The notes: generated by a model from the letters alone, not told the origin. A stretch of DNA of 64,000 bases from Providencia alcalifaciens (GCA_025961275.1 JAOQNJ010000001.1:207353-271352), one strand, 5' to 3'; shown: positions 27,918 to 37,754, counted from the stretch's first letter. Numbers and translations: made by a program.

Positions 27918-28115
27918 ATGAAATGGTATCACTATTTGGTTATTTTCCCACTGCTTGCACTCACGGTCGGTATTTATTTTGCCAATCGTGTTGAGCCTTT
28001 TGTCATGGGATTACCCTTTTTAATGTTTTGGATTGTTGGGTGGGTAATTATCAGCGCATTAATTATGCTGCTAATTAATATATTGGATTCAAAAAATATT
28101 AAGGAAAAACAATGA
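27918..28115 (+). CDS. DUF3311-like small membrane subunit
   Basis: A 65-residue protein with two hydrophobic helices (about residues 6-24 and 31-53), starting at the ATG at 27918 with AAGGA upstream. An in-frame GTG at 27891 is less likely. Small DUF3311-type proteins are regularly encoded just before sodium:solute symporters, in the manner of the small YhdT/PanF-type partners. The stop codon overlaps the symporter start (ATGA, 28112-28115), so translation is coupled. The family call rests on size, topology and position. Confidence 0.7.
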   Translation: MKWYHYLVIFPLLALTVGIYFANRVEPFVMGLPFLMFWIVGWVIISALIMLLINILDSKNIKEKQ

Positions 28116-29571
28116 GCTCAGCATTGATTGTGATTACGCTGTTTTTCCTATTTAGCATTTATTTGGCATTAAGAGCGAAAAAAGGCAAAAAAATGGACCA
28201 CGAAGGGTGGTGGTTGGCGGGCGTAGCTATGGTGCGTTGCTGGTCTTTTTACTTAGTGCGGGTGAAATCTATACAACCTTTACATTTTTAGGTGGGAGTG
28301 GCTGGGCGTATGGAAAAGGGCCCGCGATCCTCTACACATTGGCAGTTAACGCCTTTATGGGAATTTTTCTCTATTGGGTTCACCCTCGGGTATGGCGCTT
28401 TGCTAAAGAGCAGAATGTCAGAACCATTTCTGACTTCTTTGGTGCTAAGTATAACAGTCAAGGTCTAGCTCTCCTGATTAGCCTAATTTCGATTGCAGCT
28501 ATGGTGCCACTGTTTGTTTTGCAGCTTAAAGGGCTAGGCATTATTGTTTCTCAAGCTTCTTATGGTGCTATTCAGGCTGATATGGCGATTTGGATTGGGA
28601 TTATTGCTGTCACTTTATTTGTGATGATTTCAGGGATCCACGGCTCAGCTTGGACCTCAGCATTGAAAGATATCATGATCTTGGTTGTGGTGGTCTTCAT
28701 CGGTATTTATATTCCTCTGCACTATTACGGCAGTTTTGGTGATATGTTCCGTGCTATTGATACGGCTAGCCCAAGTTTCCTAACCTTTTCGGAGCAAGGG
28801 CTGAATATTCCTTGGTATATTTCGACGGTATTCTTGTCGGTAATCGCCTATTTTTGCTGGCCGCACTACATGGCTGCGGTATTTACTGCAAAAGATGAAA
28901 ACTCATTAAAGCGCAACAGTATTTTAATTCCGGCTTATAGCTTGATTATGTTATTTGCTTTCTTTGTTGGCTATGCGGCGATCTTGCAAATACCCCATCT
29001 TGAAGGCTCAATGGTTGACTTATCATTGTTTGAAATTTCAAAGTCTACGTTCTCACCTGTTATCGTTGGATTTATTGGTGCAGCAGGAATGCTGACAGCA
29101 CTGGTACCGGGGTCGATGCTATTACTGACAACATCAAATATGCTAGCGGGTGTGGTACAAAAAGCCTTTAAGGTGAGTGAAAAGAAGCGCCAATCAGGCA
29201 TATATGCTCGATTTATGGTACCTATTGTCGCATTGGTTAGCCTATATTTTATTTTCCATAGTAATGATACGCTGGTGGCTATCATGCTACTTGGTGTAAA
29301 CATTGTTGCTCAATTCTTCCCAGCATTGTTGATGAGCTTTAGGCAACATAACCCAATGACGGCAGCAGGAGCGATTGCTGGTATCATCGCTGGTGTTATT
29401 TTTCTAGCGGTAACCTATATTGAGCATATTTCATTATCGCAAATTTTCCCTTGGTTAGGCGAAGGGCTTCAGTTTATGAATATTGGTATTGCTGCTTTCG
29501 TGTTGAATATTATTGTCGCAACCGTGGTTTTAGTGTTTATTTCTAAGAAGCCGAAACCGCAAATAGCTTAA
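28112..29571 (+). pseudogene. Sodium:solute symporter (SSS family), frameshifted near the N-terminus
   Basis: The true start is the ATG at 28112, behind AAGGA. It reads MSSALIVITLFFLFSIYLALRAKKGKKMDHEGW, then leaves the frame near 28210. The neighbouring frame continues VVGGRSYGALLVFLLSAGEIYTTFTFLGGSGWAYGKG, the SSS family signature region. One missing base within GGTGGTTGG at 28207-28217 (one G restored) would fuse both into a 486-residue symporter with about 13 membrane segments, including the conserved SGIHGSAWTSALKD near 160 and GMLTALVPGSMLLLTTSN near 330. It would import a solute with Na+, plausibly the substrate of the M24 peptidase. Without the first helix the remaining 454-residue frame is unlikely to work normally. 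Confidence 0.82.
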
Positions 29572-29640
29572 ATGCTCATTAATTAATGTCATTACCGTTA
29601 GTTAATAGTAATGTGAAGTTTGACCGCGCTAAAAATGAAG

Positions 29641-29666
29641 AAGCTAGGGCCATAGAGCCCTAGCTT
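29641..29666. terminator. Bidirectional terminator between the symporter and hydrolase genes
   Basis: AAGCTAGGGC at 29641-29650 pairs perfectly with GCCCTAGCTT at 29657-29666, loop of six bases. It lies between two convergent genes, with TTCATATT on the right. Confidence 0.8.
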
Positions 29667-29671
29667 TCATA

Positions 29672-30664
29672 TTAACGAACTTGGCTGTTAATCCATTCAA
29701 TATCATGATCAGTAAATTGAATATTACTCTCTCTGGTGGTATCGGTATCGTTGAATATTTTTTTCTTAATTAATTGGGACACAGGAACGATGATATCAAA
29801 ATGATCACCATCTGTAATATGGTAAATATTTAATGGAATATTATATTGTCTAATTTCTTTACGCATATCATTAAACTCGTCCCATAAATATTCCCCACCT
29901 TCAAAATAGAAAGTAGGGCGTTTTATAGATTTGATATAGCGGTACACTGAACGGACATTAAATTCTTCTTCATTTGATTGTTCAAAGGGTAATTCAACAG
30001 CCATAGGTCCAGCAGTACGCAATTTAAGATCAGGTATTCCACCTAATGAAAATATAGCTCTAAATTTATCACTATATTCACTCGCGAGTAACGCTCTTGT
30101 GCCACCAGTACTATGTCCAACGATATAAATACGCTTAGCATCAATATATGGAATGGAAGCAAGGTATTGTCTTGCGGCATCTAAATCTTCAATTTCTCCA
30201 TAAAACATTTCATAGTTTCCCGGATTAGTGTTCTCCCCCCTAAAACTCGGGATCATTAGAACTATATTAGGATCATGAAATGTTGCCCCCGTTTGGTCGT
30301 TATCAATAGATTTCGGCTGCCAAAAATAATCACTACCACCAATTCCGCCATAGCCGCCATTTAGCCAGATAACAGCAGGTAACTTTGCTATTTTATGCTT
30401 CGGTGGAGGTGTTAAATATGCAAACATTTCACCCGCTTTTGCAGAATAAGTGATCAAATTGAATATGTTAGGTGGAGCTTCCCATGGTGCATCGGTATTT
30501 TCAAAGCTTTGGGTAACAATATTTGTTTTGAAGCGTTTATGGGCATCAAATAAAGTTTCATCGCGTATTTCGAAAGCCGCAAATGCCATTTGAGAAAATA
30601 CGAACAGGCTAGAAAAAACTAGTACAGCTGCCGCGAGTATATGATGCTTAATTGAGATATGCAT
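29672..30664 (-). CDS. Exported alpha/beta hydrolase, S9 prolyl oligopeptidase-like
   Basis: A 330-residue protein with an N-terminal signal peptide (residues 1-29, ending near VFSQMAFAA) and a single alpha/beta-hydrolase domain. The oxyanion-side motif LPAVIWLNGGYGG lies near residue 93. The nucleophile Ser is in VGHSTGG near residue 176, and the catalytic His is in TDGDHFDI near 286. An Asp or Glu after FYFEGGEYLWDEF near 256 may complete the triad. It probably acts in the periplasm as a peptidase or esterase. The preceding M24 peptidase operon might imply a shared peptide substrate (inference). A perfect 24-base palindrome lies 48 bases upstream of its start. Confidence 0.75.
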   Translation of the reverse strand: MHISIKHHILAAAVLVFSSLFVFSQMAFAAFEIRDETLFDAHKRFKTNIVTQSFENTDAPWEAPPNIFNLITYSAKAGEMFAYLTPPPKHKIAKLPAVIWLNGGYGGIGGSDYFWQPKSIDNDQTGATFHDPNIVLMIPSFRGENTNPGNYEMFYGEIEDLDAARQYLASIPYIDAKRIYIVGHSTGGTRALLASEYSDKFRAIFSLGGIPDLKLRTAGPMAVELPFEQSNEEEFNVRSVYRYIKSIKRPTFYFEGGEYLWDEFNDMRKEIRQYNIPLNIYHITDGDHFDIIVPVSQLIKKKIFNDTDTTRESNIQFTDHDIEWINSQVR

Positions 30665-31020
30665 AGAGAATTTGTCCTTTAATTTTCTCTTATTAAGTCA
30701 AATTAAAGTATCATACAGTAATCAATTACTGTATGTAAGCCTATTAAACTAAAATAAGAGATGTATTTCTATTTATTAGACATTCAAGACTCTCATCAAA
30801 AAAAGGAGAATTAATTTATTTAATAGTGAAATGGTTAAAACTATGTATATATGAGCAATGAGCCGTTTTTTATAGGAGATACACTATTGGGAATTTTAAA
30901 ATTCTAAATAATTTAATTTGTTATGATTGGCTATATTTAAAATATTAACTTTAATTGCAGTCAGTCTAAATAATAGTAGTGGATGTGATAATGTGACATT
31001 TTTTATTAAATATGGTTAAT
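30665..31020. promoter_or_regulatory. AT-rich gap with a 24-base perfect palindrome (30712-30735)
   Basis: CATACAGTAAT at 30712-30722 and ATTACTGTATG at 30725-30735 form a perfect inverted repeat with a two-base spacer. It lies 48-71 bases upstream of the hydrolase start, where an operator would be. It is not a LexA box (the CTGT/ACAG halves are in the reverse order) and it lacks a T-run in either direction. The regulator is unknown. The rest of the 356-base gap is AT-rich without features. Confidence 0.5.
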
Positions 31021-31491
31021 TTATTTTTTCGACAGCTGAACGCATAAAACACCACCCATCACTAAACCAATACCTAATATTTTTCCCATAGAAATTGAGT
31101 TTTGAGTCATACCAAACCAACCAAATTGCTCTATTAAAGCAGAAATGATTAATTGTCCTGCTATAACCATTACAAAGAAGGTTGTGCTACCAATTTTAGG
31201 TACGAGTATTAGTGCGGAGGTGAGGTATAACATTCCTGCGATCCCACCAAACCAGACCCATATTGGTTGGCTAAACAGCGCTAAGTTAAAATTAGGTTTT
31301 GGTACTTTGAAAATGAATAATAACGGGATCAGGACTATCATACTGACTAATAGTGATATCGCACTTGCCCATAATGGGTGGCCTAGATGCCGTGCGAGGA
31401 TCGCATTACTTGCAGCTTGAATTGGGACAACGGCCCCTGCAAGTAAAGCAATAAATATGAGAATAATCCCTGATAATGAAAGCGTTGACAT
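31021..31491 (-). CDS. YdcZ/DUF606-family DMT transporter
   Basis: Inner-membrane protein of 156 residues with five hydrophobic segments, a half-size relative of the drug/metabolite transporters. The family pattern is visible in AGAVVPIQAASNAILARHLGHPLWASAIS (residues 19-47), WVWFGGIAGMLYLTSALILVPKIG near 79 and VIAGQLIISALIEQFGWFG near 109. Half-size members usually work as homo- or heterodimers. It is divergent from a LysR gene that carries an internal stop, so its normal regulator may be lost. AGGT precedes the ATG. Substrate unknown. Confidence 0.82.
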   Translation of the reverse strand: MSTLSLSGIILIFIALLAGAVVPIQAASNAILARHLGHPLWASAISLLVSMIVLIPLLFIFKVPKPNFNLALFSQPIWVWFGGIAGMLYLTSALILVPKIGSTTFFVMVIAGQLIISALIEQFGWFGMTQNSISMGKILGIGLVMGGVLCVQLSKK

Positions 31492-31594
31492 GATGACCTC
31501 ACAATTAATAAATTACCAAATTTGGTTTAATATCATGATAAGGCACGTTATCACTGCTGGGAAATGAACAATTTTATAAGGTACTATTCGTCAA

Positions 31595-32500
31595 ATGAAT
31601 AACTTAAGAAGATTAGATTTAAATCAGTTGGTTACCTTATTTGTCTTATTGCGAGAACGTTATGTGAGTCGAGCTGCGGAGGCATTGCATAAAAGTCAAC
31701 CCGCAGTGAGTCATACGTTAAACACCCTACGTGAATTGTTTAATGATCCTTTACTCATTCGTCAAAAAGGGCAGTACCAGCTAACAAGTAAAGCAGAATC
31801 ATTGTATGGGCCATTAACTCAAGCATTAAATCAACTTGATGACTTGATTGCTCAGCAAGATTTTCAGCCCTTACAGTGCAACAGACGATTTAATATTGCC
31901 ATGTCTGATTACGGTGCCGCACTCATATCCACAAAATTAATTCGTTATTTGCGGACGCATGCCCCCGATGTTGATTTGAAAATTTGGCATTGTAGTCGAG
32001 AAGAAATGCAAAATAAATTACATGAAGGGAGCTTGGATTTTGCATTTGGTGTATTTAATTCATTAGATCATACACTACATGCTCAATCTATTTTTACCGA
32101 TAAAATGATAAGTGTGGTTGATAAAGCGATTTGTTCAAAGGAAACAATGAGCCTAACTGATTGGCTAGCCCATCCCCATGTCTTAGTCAGCATGAAGCCT
32201 TTTGATGCAAATGAAATTGACCAACATCTTAAATTAATGAATCAACAGCGTCGTATTGCCGTCACTGTGCCATATTGGCAAATAGCTCCCCAATTGTTAG
32301 AAGGTACTAACCTCATTCTCACGGTGGCTTAAAAAGCGATACCTCAAGCAATGTATGAAAAATTTGTAATTTTTACACCGCCATTTGAACTTCCAGATCT
32401 GGAGTTTCAAATGATCTGGCATCAACGTAGTGAGGGAGATAGCGCTTTAAATTGGTTGAGAAAAACGATTGAAAGCTTGCTACAGGAAGAAAATAAGTAA
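31595..32500 (+). pseudogene. LysR-family regulator with internal stop codon
   Basis: The frame encodes an N-terminal winged helix (LDLNQLVTLFVLLRERYVSRAAEALHKSQPAVSHTLNTLRELF) and most of a LysR substrate-binding domain. A TAA at 32330-32332 ends it at 245 residues. The same frame continues without further interruption as KAIPQAMYEKFVIFTPPFELPDLEFQMIWHQRSEGDSALNWLRKTI and stops at 32500, giving 301 codons, the usual LysR length. A single C-to-T change (CAA to TAA) would explain it. The truncated protein lacks the last beta-strand elements of the effector domain. It is divergent from the YdcZ-type transporter, its likely target. Confidence 0.85.
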
Positions 32501-32506
32501 TAACAA

Positions 32507-32536
32507 AAGCCAACCGGATGAGGGGTTGGCTTGATA
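32507..32536. terminator. pta terminator (bidirectional)
   Basis: AAGCCAACC at 32507-32515 pairs with GGTTGGCTT at 32524-32532. On the minus strand it is followed by TTGTTATT. It lies 26 bases beyond the pta stop and just after the LysR pseudogene on the other strand. Confidence 0.8.
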
Positions 32537-32558
32537 AAGAAATAGGCTTATTTAATAA

Positions 32559-34703
32559 TTAAGCGTTTTCATTTTGCGCAGCTTGGATTGCTGTTAGTGC
32601 CACAGTGTAAACAATGTCGTCAACCAGCGCGCCGCGAGACAAGTCATTAACCGGTTTACGCATACCTTGCAACATTGGCCCGATGGACACGAGGTCAGCT
32701 GAACGCTGAACTGCTTTATAGGTTGTGTTACCTGTATTCAAGTCTGGGAAGATAAAGACGGTTGCTTTACCTGCGACAGGTGAGTTTGGTGCTTTTGATT
32801 TCGCAACATCAGCCATTACCGCAGCATCATACTGAAGCGGGCCATCAATGATCAGGTCAGGACGTTTTTCTTGTGCTAAACGTGTTGCTTCACGGACTTT
32901 CTCAACATCACTACCTGCACCCGAGTTACCCGTTGAGTAGGAGATCATCGCAACGCGTGGGTCGATACCAAAGGCTTTTGCTGAATCAGCAGATTGAATT
33001 GCGATTTCAGACAGTTGTTCTGCGGTTGGATCCGGGTTGATTGCACAGTCACCATAAACAAAGACTTGCTCTGGTAACAGCATAAAGAACACAGAAGAAA
33101 CCAATGAGCTTCCCGGTGCAGTTTTGATTAATTGTAGTGGTGGGCGAATAGTGTTTGCTGTGGTGTGAACAGCACCAGAAACGAGACCGTCAACTTCACC
33201 TTTTTCCAGCATCAATGTCCCCAGAACAACGTTATCTTCGAGCTGTTCGCGGGCAACGACTTCGGTCATCCCTTTGCTCTTACGTAATTCAACGAGACGA
33301 GCAACATACTCTTCACGTGCTTTTAATGGATCAACGATCTCAATGCCAGCACCAAGCTCGATACCTTGAGCTGAAGCAACACGACGGATGTTGTCTGGGT
33401 TTCCTAACAATACACAAGTTGCGATACCGCGCTCAGCACACAGAGATGCAGCTTTCACTGTACGTGGCTCATCACCTTCAGGCAGAACGATGCGTTTACC
33501 TGCTTTACGTGCCAGCTCGGTTAATTGGTAACGGAATGCTGGTGGAGATAGACGGTTAGGACGATGAGAGTCGGCAACTAATGATTCAATCCAATCGCTA
33601 CTGATGTGGCGTGCGACATAGTTTTGAATTTTTTCAATACGCTCATGGTCACCCGCTGGGACTTCTAAGCTAAAACTTTGCAGATTCAGTGAAGTCTGCC
33701 AAGTATTACTTTTCACCATGAAGACAGGTAAGCCAGTTTTAAATGCTTGTTCACACAGCTTACGAATCGGCGCATCGATATCATAGCCACCTGTTAATAA
33801 CAGCGCACCAATTTCAACGCCATTCATTGCCGCTAGTGAAGCAGAGACTAATACATCGGGGCGATCGGCTGAAGTGACTAACAGTGAACCAGGACGGAAA
33901 TGCTCGAGCATGTGTGGAATACTACGCGCACAGAAAGTCACAGATTTAACACGGCGAGTATTAATTTCGCCTTCATTAATAATTTCTGCATTCAAGTGTT
34001 TTGCCATATCGATGGCACGCGTTGCAATCAGATCAAAATTCCAAGGAATAGAAGCAAGAACAGGTAGGCTCAGGCAGTCTAATTCTTTTGTCGTAACATT
34101 TGCAATGGTCGCTTTGGTTGAGTCATCAAATATTTCAGACAAGTCAGGGCGTGTACGACCTTGATCATCAACAGGTGCATTCACTTTATTGACAATAACA
34201 CCGATGATACTTTTATTACGTTGGCCGCCAAATTCGTTACGAACTAATTCGAGGCGTTCTTTCATCTCAGAAACTGAGCTATTACCAGGCGCAGTAACAA
34301 AAACAATTTCAGCGCCTAAAGTTTTCGCGATCTCGTAGTTCAGTGATTGAGCAAAAGAGTGCTTACGTGTCGGTACTAAACCTTCAATTAGAACGACTTC
34401 TGAATTTGCCGTTAGTTCGTGATAGCGGGCAACGATCTCTTCCATCAATACGTCTTTTTTTGAAGAGGTCAGTAATGACTCAACATATTCCATTTTTAAT
34501 GGTTCGACGATAGTGGTAAGGCTAGAATGGGAGCGTAAAACTTCAGTGGTTTGGTCTTTGCTACCTGATACACGTGGCTGAGCGATAGGCTTGAATACGC
34601 TCAACTGGACACCTTTTTGTTCCATTGAACGAACGACGCCTAGGCTGACGCTGGTTAAACCAACGCTAGTGCCGGTAGGAATTAACATAATTGTACGAGA
34701 CAC
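32559..34703 (-). CDS. pta: Pta, phosphate acetyltransferase
   Basis: Interconverts acetyl-CoA and acetyl phosphate; with AckA it forms the main overflow acetate pathway and sets the acetyl phosphate pool. The 714-residue length equals that of E. coli. The start is a GTG at 34703 ([21 protein letters not shown]), with AGAGG upstream; E. coli pta also uses GTG. Domains in order: an N-terminal P-loop-like region (1-240), the central DRTGG regulatory domain (about 245-355) and the C-terminal PTA domain (about 390-714). Conserved segments in the PTA domain are [32 protein letters not shown] and [16 protein letters not shown]. Downstream gene of the ackA-pta operon. Confidence 0.98.
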   Translation of the reverse strand: MSRTIMLIPTGTSVGLTSVSLGVVRSMEQKGVQLSVFKPIAQPRVSGSKDQTTEVLRSHSSLTTIVEPLKMEYVESLLTSSKKDVLMEEIVARYHELTANSEVVLIEGLVPTRKHSFAQSLNYEIAKTLGAEIVFVTAPGNSSVSEMKERLELVRNEFGGQRNKSIIGVIVNKVNAPVDDQGRTRPDLSEIFDDSTKATIANVTTKELDCLSLPVLASIPWNFDLIATRAIDMAKHLNAEIINEGEINTRRVKSVTFCARSIPHMLEHFRPGSLLVTSADRPDVLVSASLAAMNGVEIGALLLTGGYDIDAPIRKLCEQAFKTGLPVFMVKSNTWQTSLNLQSFSLEVPAGDHERIEKIQNYVARHISSDWIESLVADSHRPNRLSPPAFRYQLTELARKAGKRIVLPEGDEPRTVKAASLCAERGIATCVLLGNPDNIRRVASAQGIELGAGIEIVDPLKAREEYVARLVELRKSKGMTEVVAREQLEDNVVLGTLMLEKGEVDGLVSGAVHTTANTIRPPLQLIKTAPGSSLVSSVFFMLLPEQVFVYGDCAINPDPTAEQLSEIAIQSADSAKAFGIDPRVAMISYSTGNSGAGSDVEKVREATRLAQEKRPDLIIDGPLQYDAAVMADVAKSKAPNSPVAGKATVFIFPDLNTGNTTYKAVQRSADLVSIGPMLQGMRKPVNDLSRGALVDDIVYTVALTAIQAAQNENA

Positions 34704-34731
34704 GGGAACCTCTTTTATCGGTTGCGTTAGG

Positions 34732-34852
34732 GGCTGTTGACCTTTTTAGGGTAGTTTTTATTAAAAATCATACATGGAAGATAGCTTGCATCTATCTTCG
34801 CGCCTTTAAGAGACTACCTATTGCAAAAATTAAGCTTAAAAGGTCAACAGTC
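34732..34852. repeat. Nested palindromic element between ackA and pta
   Basis: The outer arms CTGTTGACCTTTT (34734-34746) and AAAAGGTCAACAG (34838-34850) are a perfect 13-base inverted repeat. Inside are GGTAGT/ACTACC and a hairpin GAAGATAG (34777-34784) with CTATCTTC (34792-34799). The whole 120-base unit could fold into one long stem in the ackA-pta transcript. A related element occurs at 39000-39093. It looks like a MITE-type or similar intergenic repeat; no frame is carried. Confidence 0.6.
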
Positions 34853-34870
34853 ACTGATTATAAAATAGAA

Positions 34871-34893
34871 CCGCCAGCGGATTAGGCTGGCGG
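34871..34893 (-). terminator. Hairpin after ackA (intra-operon attenuator or terminator)
   Basis: CCGCCAGC at 34871-34878 pairs with GCTGGCGG at 34886-34893. On the minus strand the stem is followed by TTCTATTTTATAATC. It lies eleven bases past the ackA stop, so some ackA transcripts may end here, lowering pta expression relative to ackA. Confidence 0.65.
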
Positions 34894-34904
34894 AGATATT
34901 CATT

Positions 34905-36107
34905 TTAGGCGGTTAAGCGAGCTGCATCTTGTGCGATCACTAACTCTTCATTTGTTGGGATAACGAGAGCAGGACGGCTATTATCCGTCGTGATCACACC
35001 TTCTTTACCGAAACGAGCGGCTAAGTTGCGTTCGTGATCACATTCGAAGCCAAGTAGTGCCAGTTTTTTCAGTGTCAGTTCACGTACATGAGCCGAGTTT
35101 TCACCAATACCACCAGTGAAGATAATTGCATCAAGGCGACCTTCCATCAGCGCACCATAGGCTCCAACATATTTCGCTAAACGGTGACAGAAAACGTCCA
35201 TTGCGCGTTTTGCATCGGCTTTAGTTTCATAGTTATCTTCAACATAACGACAGTCACTCGTTACACCGGTCAAGCCAAGAAGACCTGACTCTTTAGTCAG
35301 CATTTTGTTGATGTCATCAACACTCATACCCAGTGAATCATGCAGATGGAAAATAATTGCAGGGTCGATATCACCACTACGCGTTCCCATCACCAGACCT
35401 TCTAATGGCGTTAAGCCCATAGAAGTATCAACGCATTGACCATTAACGATAGCAGTTACTGAACCACCATTACCGAGATGGCAAGTGATAACATTGAGTT
35501 CCTCAACAGGTTTGTTCAGTTTTTTAGCGGCTTCACGAGAAACATAGAAATGGCTAGTACCGTGTGCGCCATAACGACGAATGCTATGCTCTGTATATAA
35601 TTCATACGGCAGTGCATATAGATAAGCTTCTTCAGGCATAGTTTGGTGGAAAGCGGTATCGAATACAGCCACGTTTTTACCGACTAAGTGAGGGAATTCT
35701 TTTTTTGCTTCCTCAATACCAATTAAGTGAGCAGGGTTATGCAGTGGTGCAAATGGAATAGCTGCTTTAATTCCTTCAACAACTTCGTCAGTGATCAGAA
35801 CTGATGAAGTGAATTTCTCGCCGCCGTGAACAATACGGTGGCCAATAGAGGTTATCTGTGCAGACAATTCTGGTTTTGCAGTAAGGATAGTATCAACAAT
35901 GAAAGTCAGTGCCTCACTGTGTGCTGCACCTGCACCTAATTGAGCTTCATGCTTAGCACCGTCGATTTTCCATTTAATACGGGCTTCCGGCAGATTAAAG
36001 CACTCAGATAAACCAGATAAATATTCATCGCCATTGGTTGGGTCGATGATGGCGAATTTCAGTGAGGAGCTACCGCAGTTTAGAACCAGTACCAGCTTAC
36101 TTGACAT
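34905..36107 (-). CDS. ackA: AckA, acetate kinase
   Basis: Converts acetyl phosphate plus ADP to acetate plus ATP, or the reverse when acetate is used. The start is the ATG at 36107 ([22 protein letters not shown]), the conserved N-terminus; an in-frame ATG 14 codons upstream is not supported by similarity. The product is 400 residues, as in E. coli. Motifs: [11 protein letters not shown] (residues 7-17), [12 protein letters not shown] near residue 87, [10 protein letters not shown] near 150 with the catalytic Asp, GTSHFYV near 182, HLGNGGSV near 210 and [14 protein letters not shown] near 331. First gene of ackA-pta. A promoter lies in the long upstream gap. Confidence 0.98.
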   Translation of the reverse strand: MSSKLVLVLNCGSSSLKFAIIDPTNGDEYLSGLSECFNLPEARIKWKIDGAKHEAQLGAGAAHSEALTFIVDTILTAKPELSAQITSIGHRIVHGGEKFTSSVLITDEVVEGIKAAIPFAPLHNPAHLIGIEEAKKEFPHLVGKNVAVFDTAFHQTMPEEAYLYALPYELYTEHSIRRYGAHGTSHFYVSREAAKKLNKPVEELNVITCHLGNGGSVTAIVNGQCVDTSMGLTPLEGLVMGTRSGDIDPAIIFHLHDSLGMSVDDINKMLTKESGLLGLTGVTSDCRYVEDNYETKADAKRAMDVFCHRLAKYVGAYGALMEGRLDAIIFTGGIGENSAHVRELTLKKLALLGFECDHERNLAARFGKEGVITTDNSRPALVIPTNEELVIAQDAARLTA

Positions 36108-37171
36108 GGAAATACCTATCGTTAATTGTTGTTGTGAAGTCTTTAACATGCAGATTGCATAAAAAGACTCTGAAAATGATTAATAACTAGAGCCTAGCGC
36201 ATTTAATACCTAATATTTCATGACGGATATCATGATAACGTCGAAAAACATAAAGGTATCAATTATCTTCTAACAAGGGTTTTAAAAAAGCGATGTTACT
36301 TATGGTGTGAAGCTCTTATCAAAAGGACTTACAACTATTATTGAAATAACACGCAAAACCCAAATACTGCAAACCCAATAAAGCGAGCTAGACCCGTAAA
36401 ACATTCAAAATGCATCGCTCATGCTTTAAACATGGCGTTACATACATTTACCTCGAATCATTTTTAAGTATATAAGGTTTCGAGGTTCTACAAGCAAAAC
36501 TAAATAAGGCTAATTCTACTAAAAATATTTTATATTTTGTATGTTTTTTTTAGGTGCAGTCGGTTTGATTGATTGAAATCATAGGCTTTGGATTAAATCC
36601 GCACTTTATGCAAAATTACCTGCTTATCAGAATAGCTGATTTCGTTAAATGTGGTCACTTTAGGAACAAATAATTCAAGGTTATCCATCGGTATTACTTA
36701 TGTATATTTTTGCTAAAATGGCGTAAAGTAGATAGGAGTTATTTATCTTTGCTGATTATTTTTACGGTATGAAATAATGTCATTTAGGTCATATTACGTA
36801 TTTTAGTCGTTGAGAAATCATCACTATAGCCAAGCCGTAAATGAAAAGTGCCCTGCGGATTGGGTTAAAGGCAATTTATCGCGGCGTTGAGCGGAACTTG
36901 CCTCGGCGGCTAGCCCGCCTTACTCAAATGGCTTTTAATTCAGAATGAAAATTGACCTTCAAAGATATATAGCCCCAAGCAAGATAGCGATTCTTTATCA
37001 TTATTATATTTTAGGTATCACAGCTATAGACGCTAAATTATTTTCGATGCTGGTAGGTAACAGCCCCAAACACTAAGCTAAACTAGGTGATTCGGACAGC
37101 TGAGCATCGTCAACAACCCTGCATCTTGATGTATAGCGGGTTTAGATTCATTAAGTCATAGGAAGGTATTT
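36108..37171. other. 1,064-base divergent gap between ackA and yfbV
   Basis: Unusually long for this junction. It must hold the ackA and yfbV promoters. A stretch near 36840-36930 is clearly richer in G and C than its surroundings (GCGGCGTTGAGCGG, GCCTCGGCGGCTAGCCCGCC), unlike the AT-rich flanks. Directly after it comes an inverted copy of the 35-base repeat (36932-36966). A reverse-strand frame of 31 codons (36593-36688, MDNLELFVPK...) has no ribosome binding site. Together these suggest degraded repeats or the residue of a lost gene. I see no RNA gene I can name. Confidence 0.4.
36932..36966 (-). repeat. Copy 2 of a 35-base dispersed repeat
   Basis: Inverted copy of the sequence at 9953-9986 (reverse complement begins ATCTTTGAAGGTCAATTTT), about 33 of 35 bases matching with one single-base gap. 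It abuts the GC-richer patch of the ackA-yfbV gap, so the repeat may be one end of a larger element. Confidence 0.5.
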
Positions 37172-37627
37172 ATGAGTACATTACAAAACTCACCGCCGGG
37201 TTTTTTCAAACGATTTACGTTAGGGAGCCTGTACCTAAAGACATTTCCTATGGAGAAAAAACTGTGTCCTATTTTTCCTGAATTACGAATGATCAAAGCG
37301 ACTCGCTTTGGTGTCCGTTTTATGCCGCCGATCGCTATCTTCACCTTAGCTTGGCAAATCGCCTTAGGAGGCCAACTTGGCCCTGCTGTCGCGACAGCAT
37401 TGTTCGCTTGTACATTACCAATGCAAGGTTTGTGGTGGTTAGGTAAAAGGGCATCAACCCCGCTGCCGAAAGGGTTACTCAGTTGGTTCTATGAAATACG
37501 TGAAAAATTCGTAGAAGCAGGAATTGCCGTGGCGCCAATTGAACACCAACCTGATTATATGGCCTTAGCCGAATTGCTGAAACGTGCATTTAAGCAATTA
37601 GATAAGTCATTTTTGGAAGATGTTTGA
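37172..37627 (+). CDS. yfbV: YfbV, UPF0208 membrane protein (Ter macrodomain boundary)
   Basis: Inner-membrane protein of 151 residues (same as E. coli). In E. coli it limits spreading of MatP-dependent constraints out of the terminus macrodomain, hence the proposed insulation role. The family sequence is obvious: [28 protein letters not shown] near residues 10-37, and two membrane helices near 50-65 and 67-87. A soluble C-terminal part follows with [15 protein letters not shown] near residue 97. AGGAAGG lies five bases before the ATG. Divergent from ackA and upstream of yfbU, as in E. coli. Confidence 0.95.
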   Translation: MSTLQNSPPGFFKRFTLGSLYLKTFPMEKKLCPIFPELRMIKATRFGVRFMPPIAIFTLAWQIALGGQLGPAVATALFACTLPMQGLWWLGKRASTPLPKGLLSWFYEIREKFVEAGIAVAPIEHQPDYMALAELLKRAFKQLDKSFLEDV

Positions 37628-37754
37628 GTTAAAGTTTTGATTTAACAACAAGTAACGTAAAAAGGTTGTTTAGATCAATAAAAGTGATGTTTTCACTGTC
37701 CATCATGAATATTGAATGCGAAGATTATCTAAAAATTTTCCGAGGAGAATCATG

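Noticed and set aside
30712..30735. LexA (SOS) box
   Set aside because: The palindrome has ACAG before CTGT, the reverse order of a LexA site.
34691..34885. Forward-strand frame antisense to the pta start
   Set aside because: Overlaps the pta start region and the palindromic element; composition does not look coding.
36540..36600. FNR box in TTGATTGATTGAAATCA
   Set aside because: The right half does not read ATCAA at the required spacing.
36593..36688. 31-codon reverse frame in the ackA-yfbV gap
   Set aside because: The peptide looks plausible but has no ribosome binding site or promoter, and nothing supports translation; mentioned only in the gap description.
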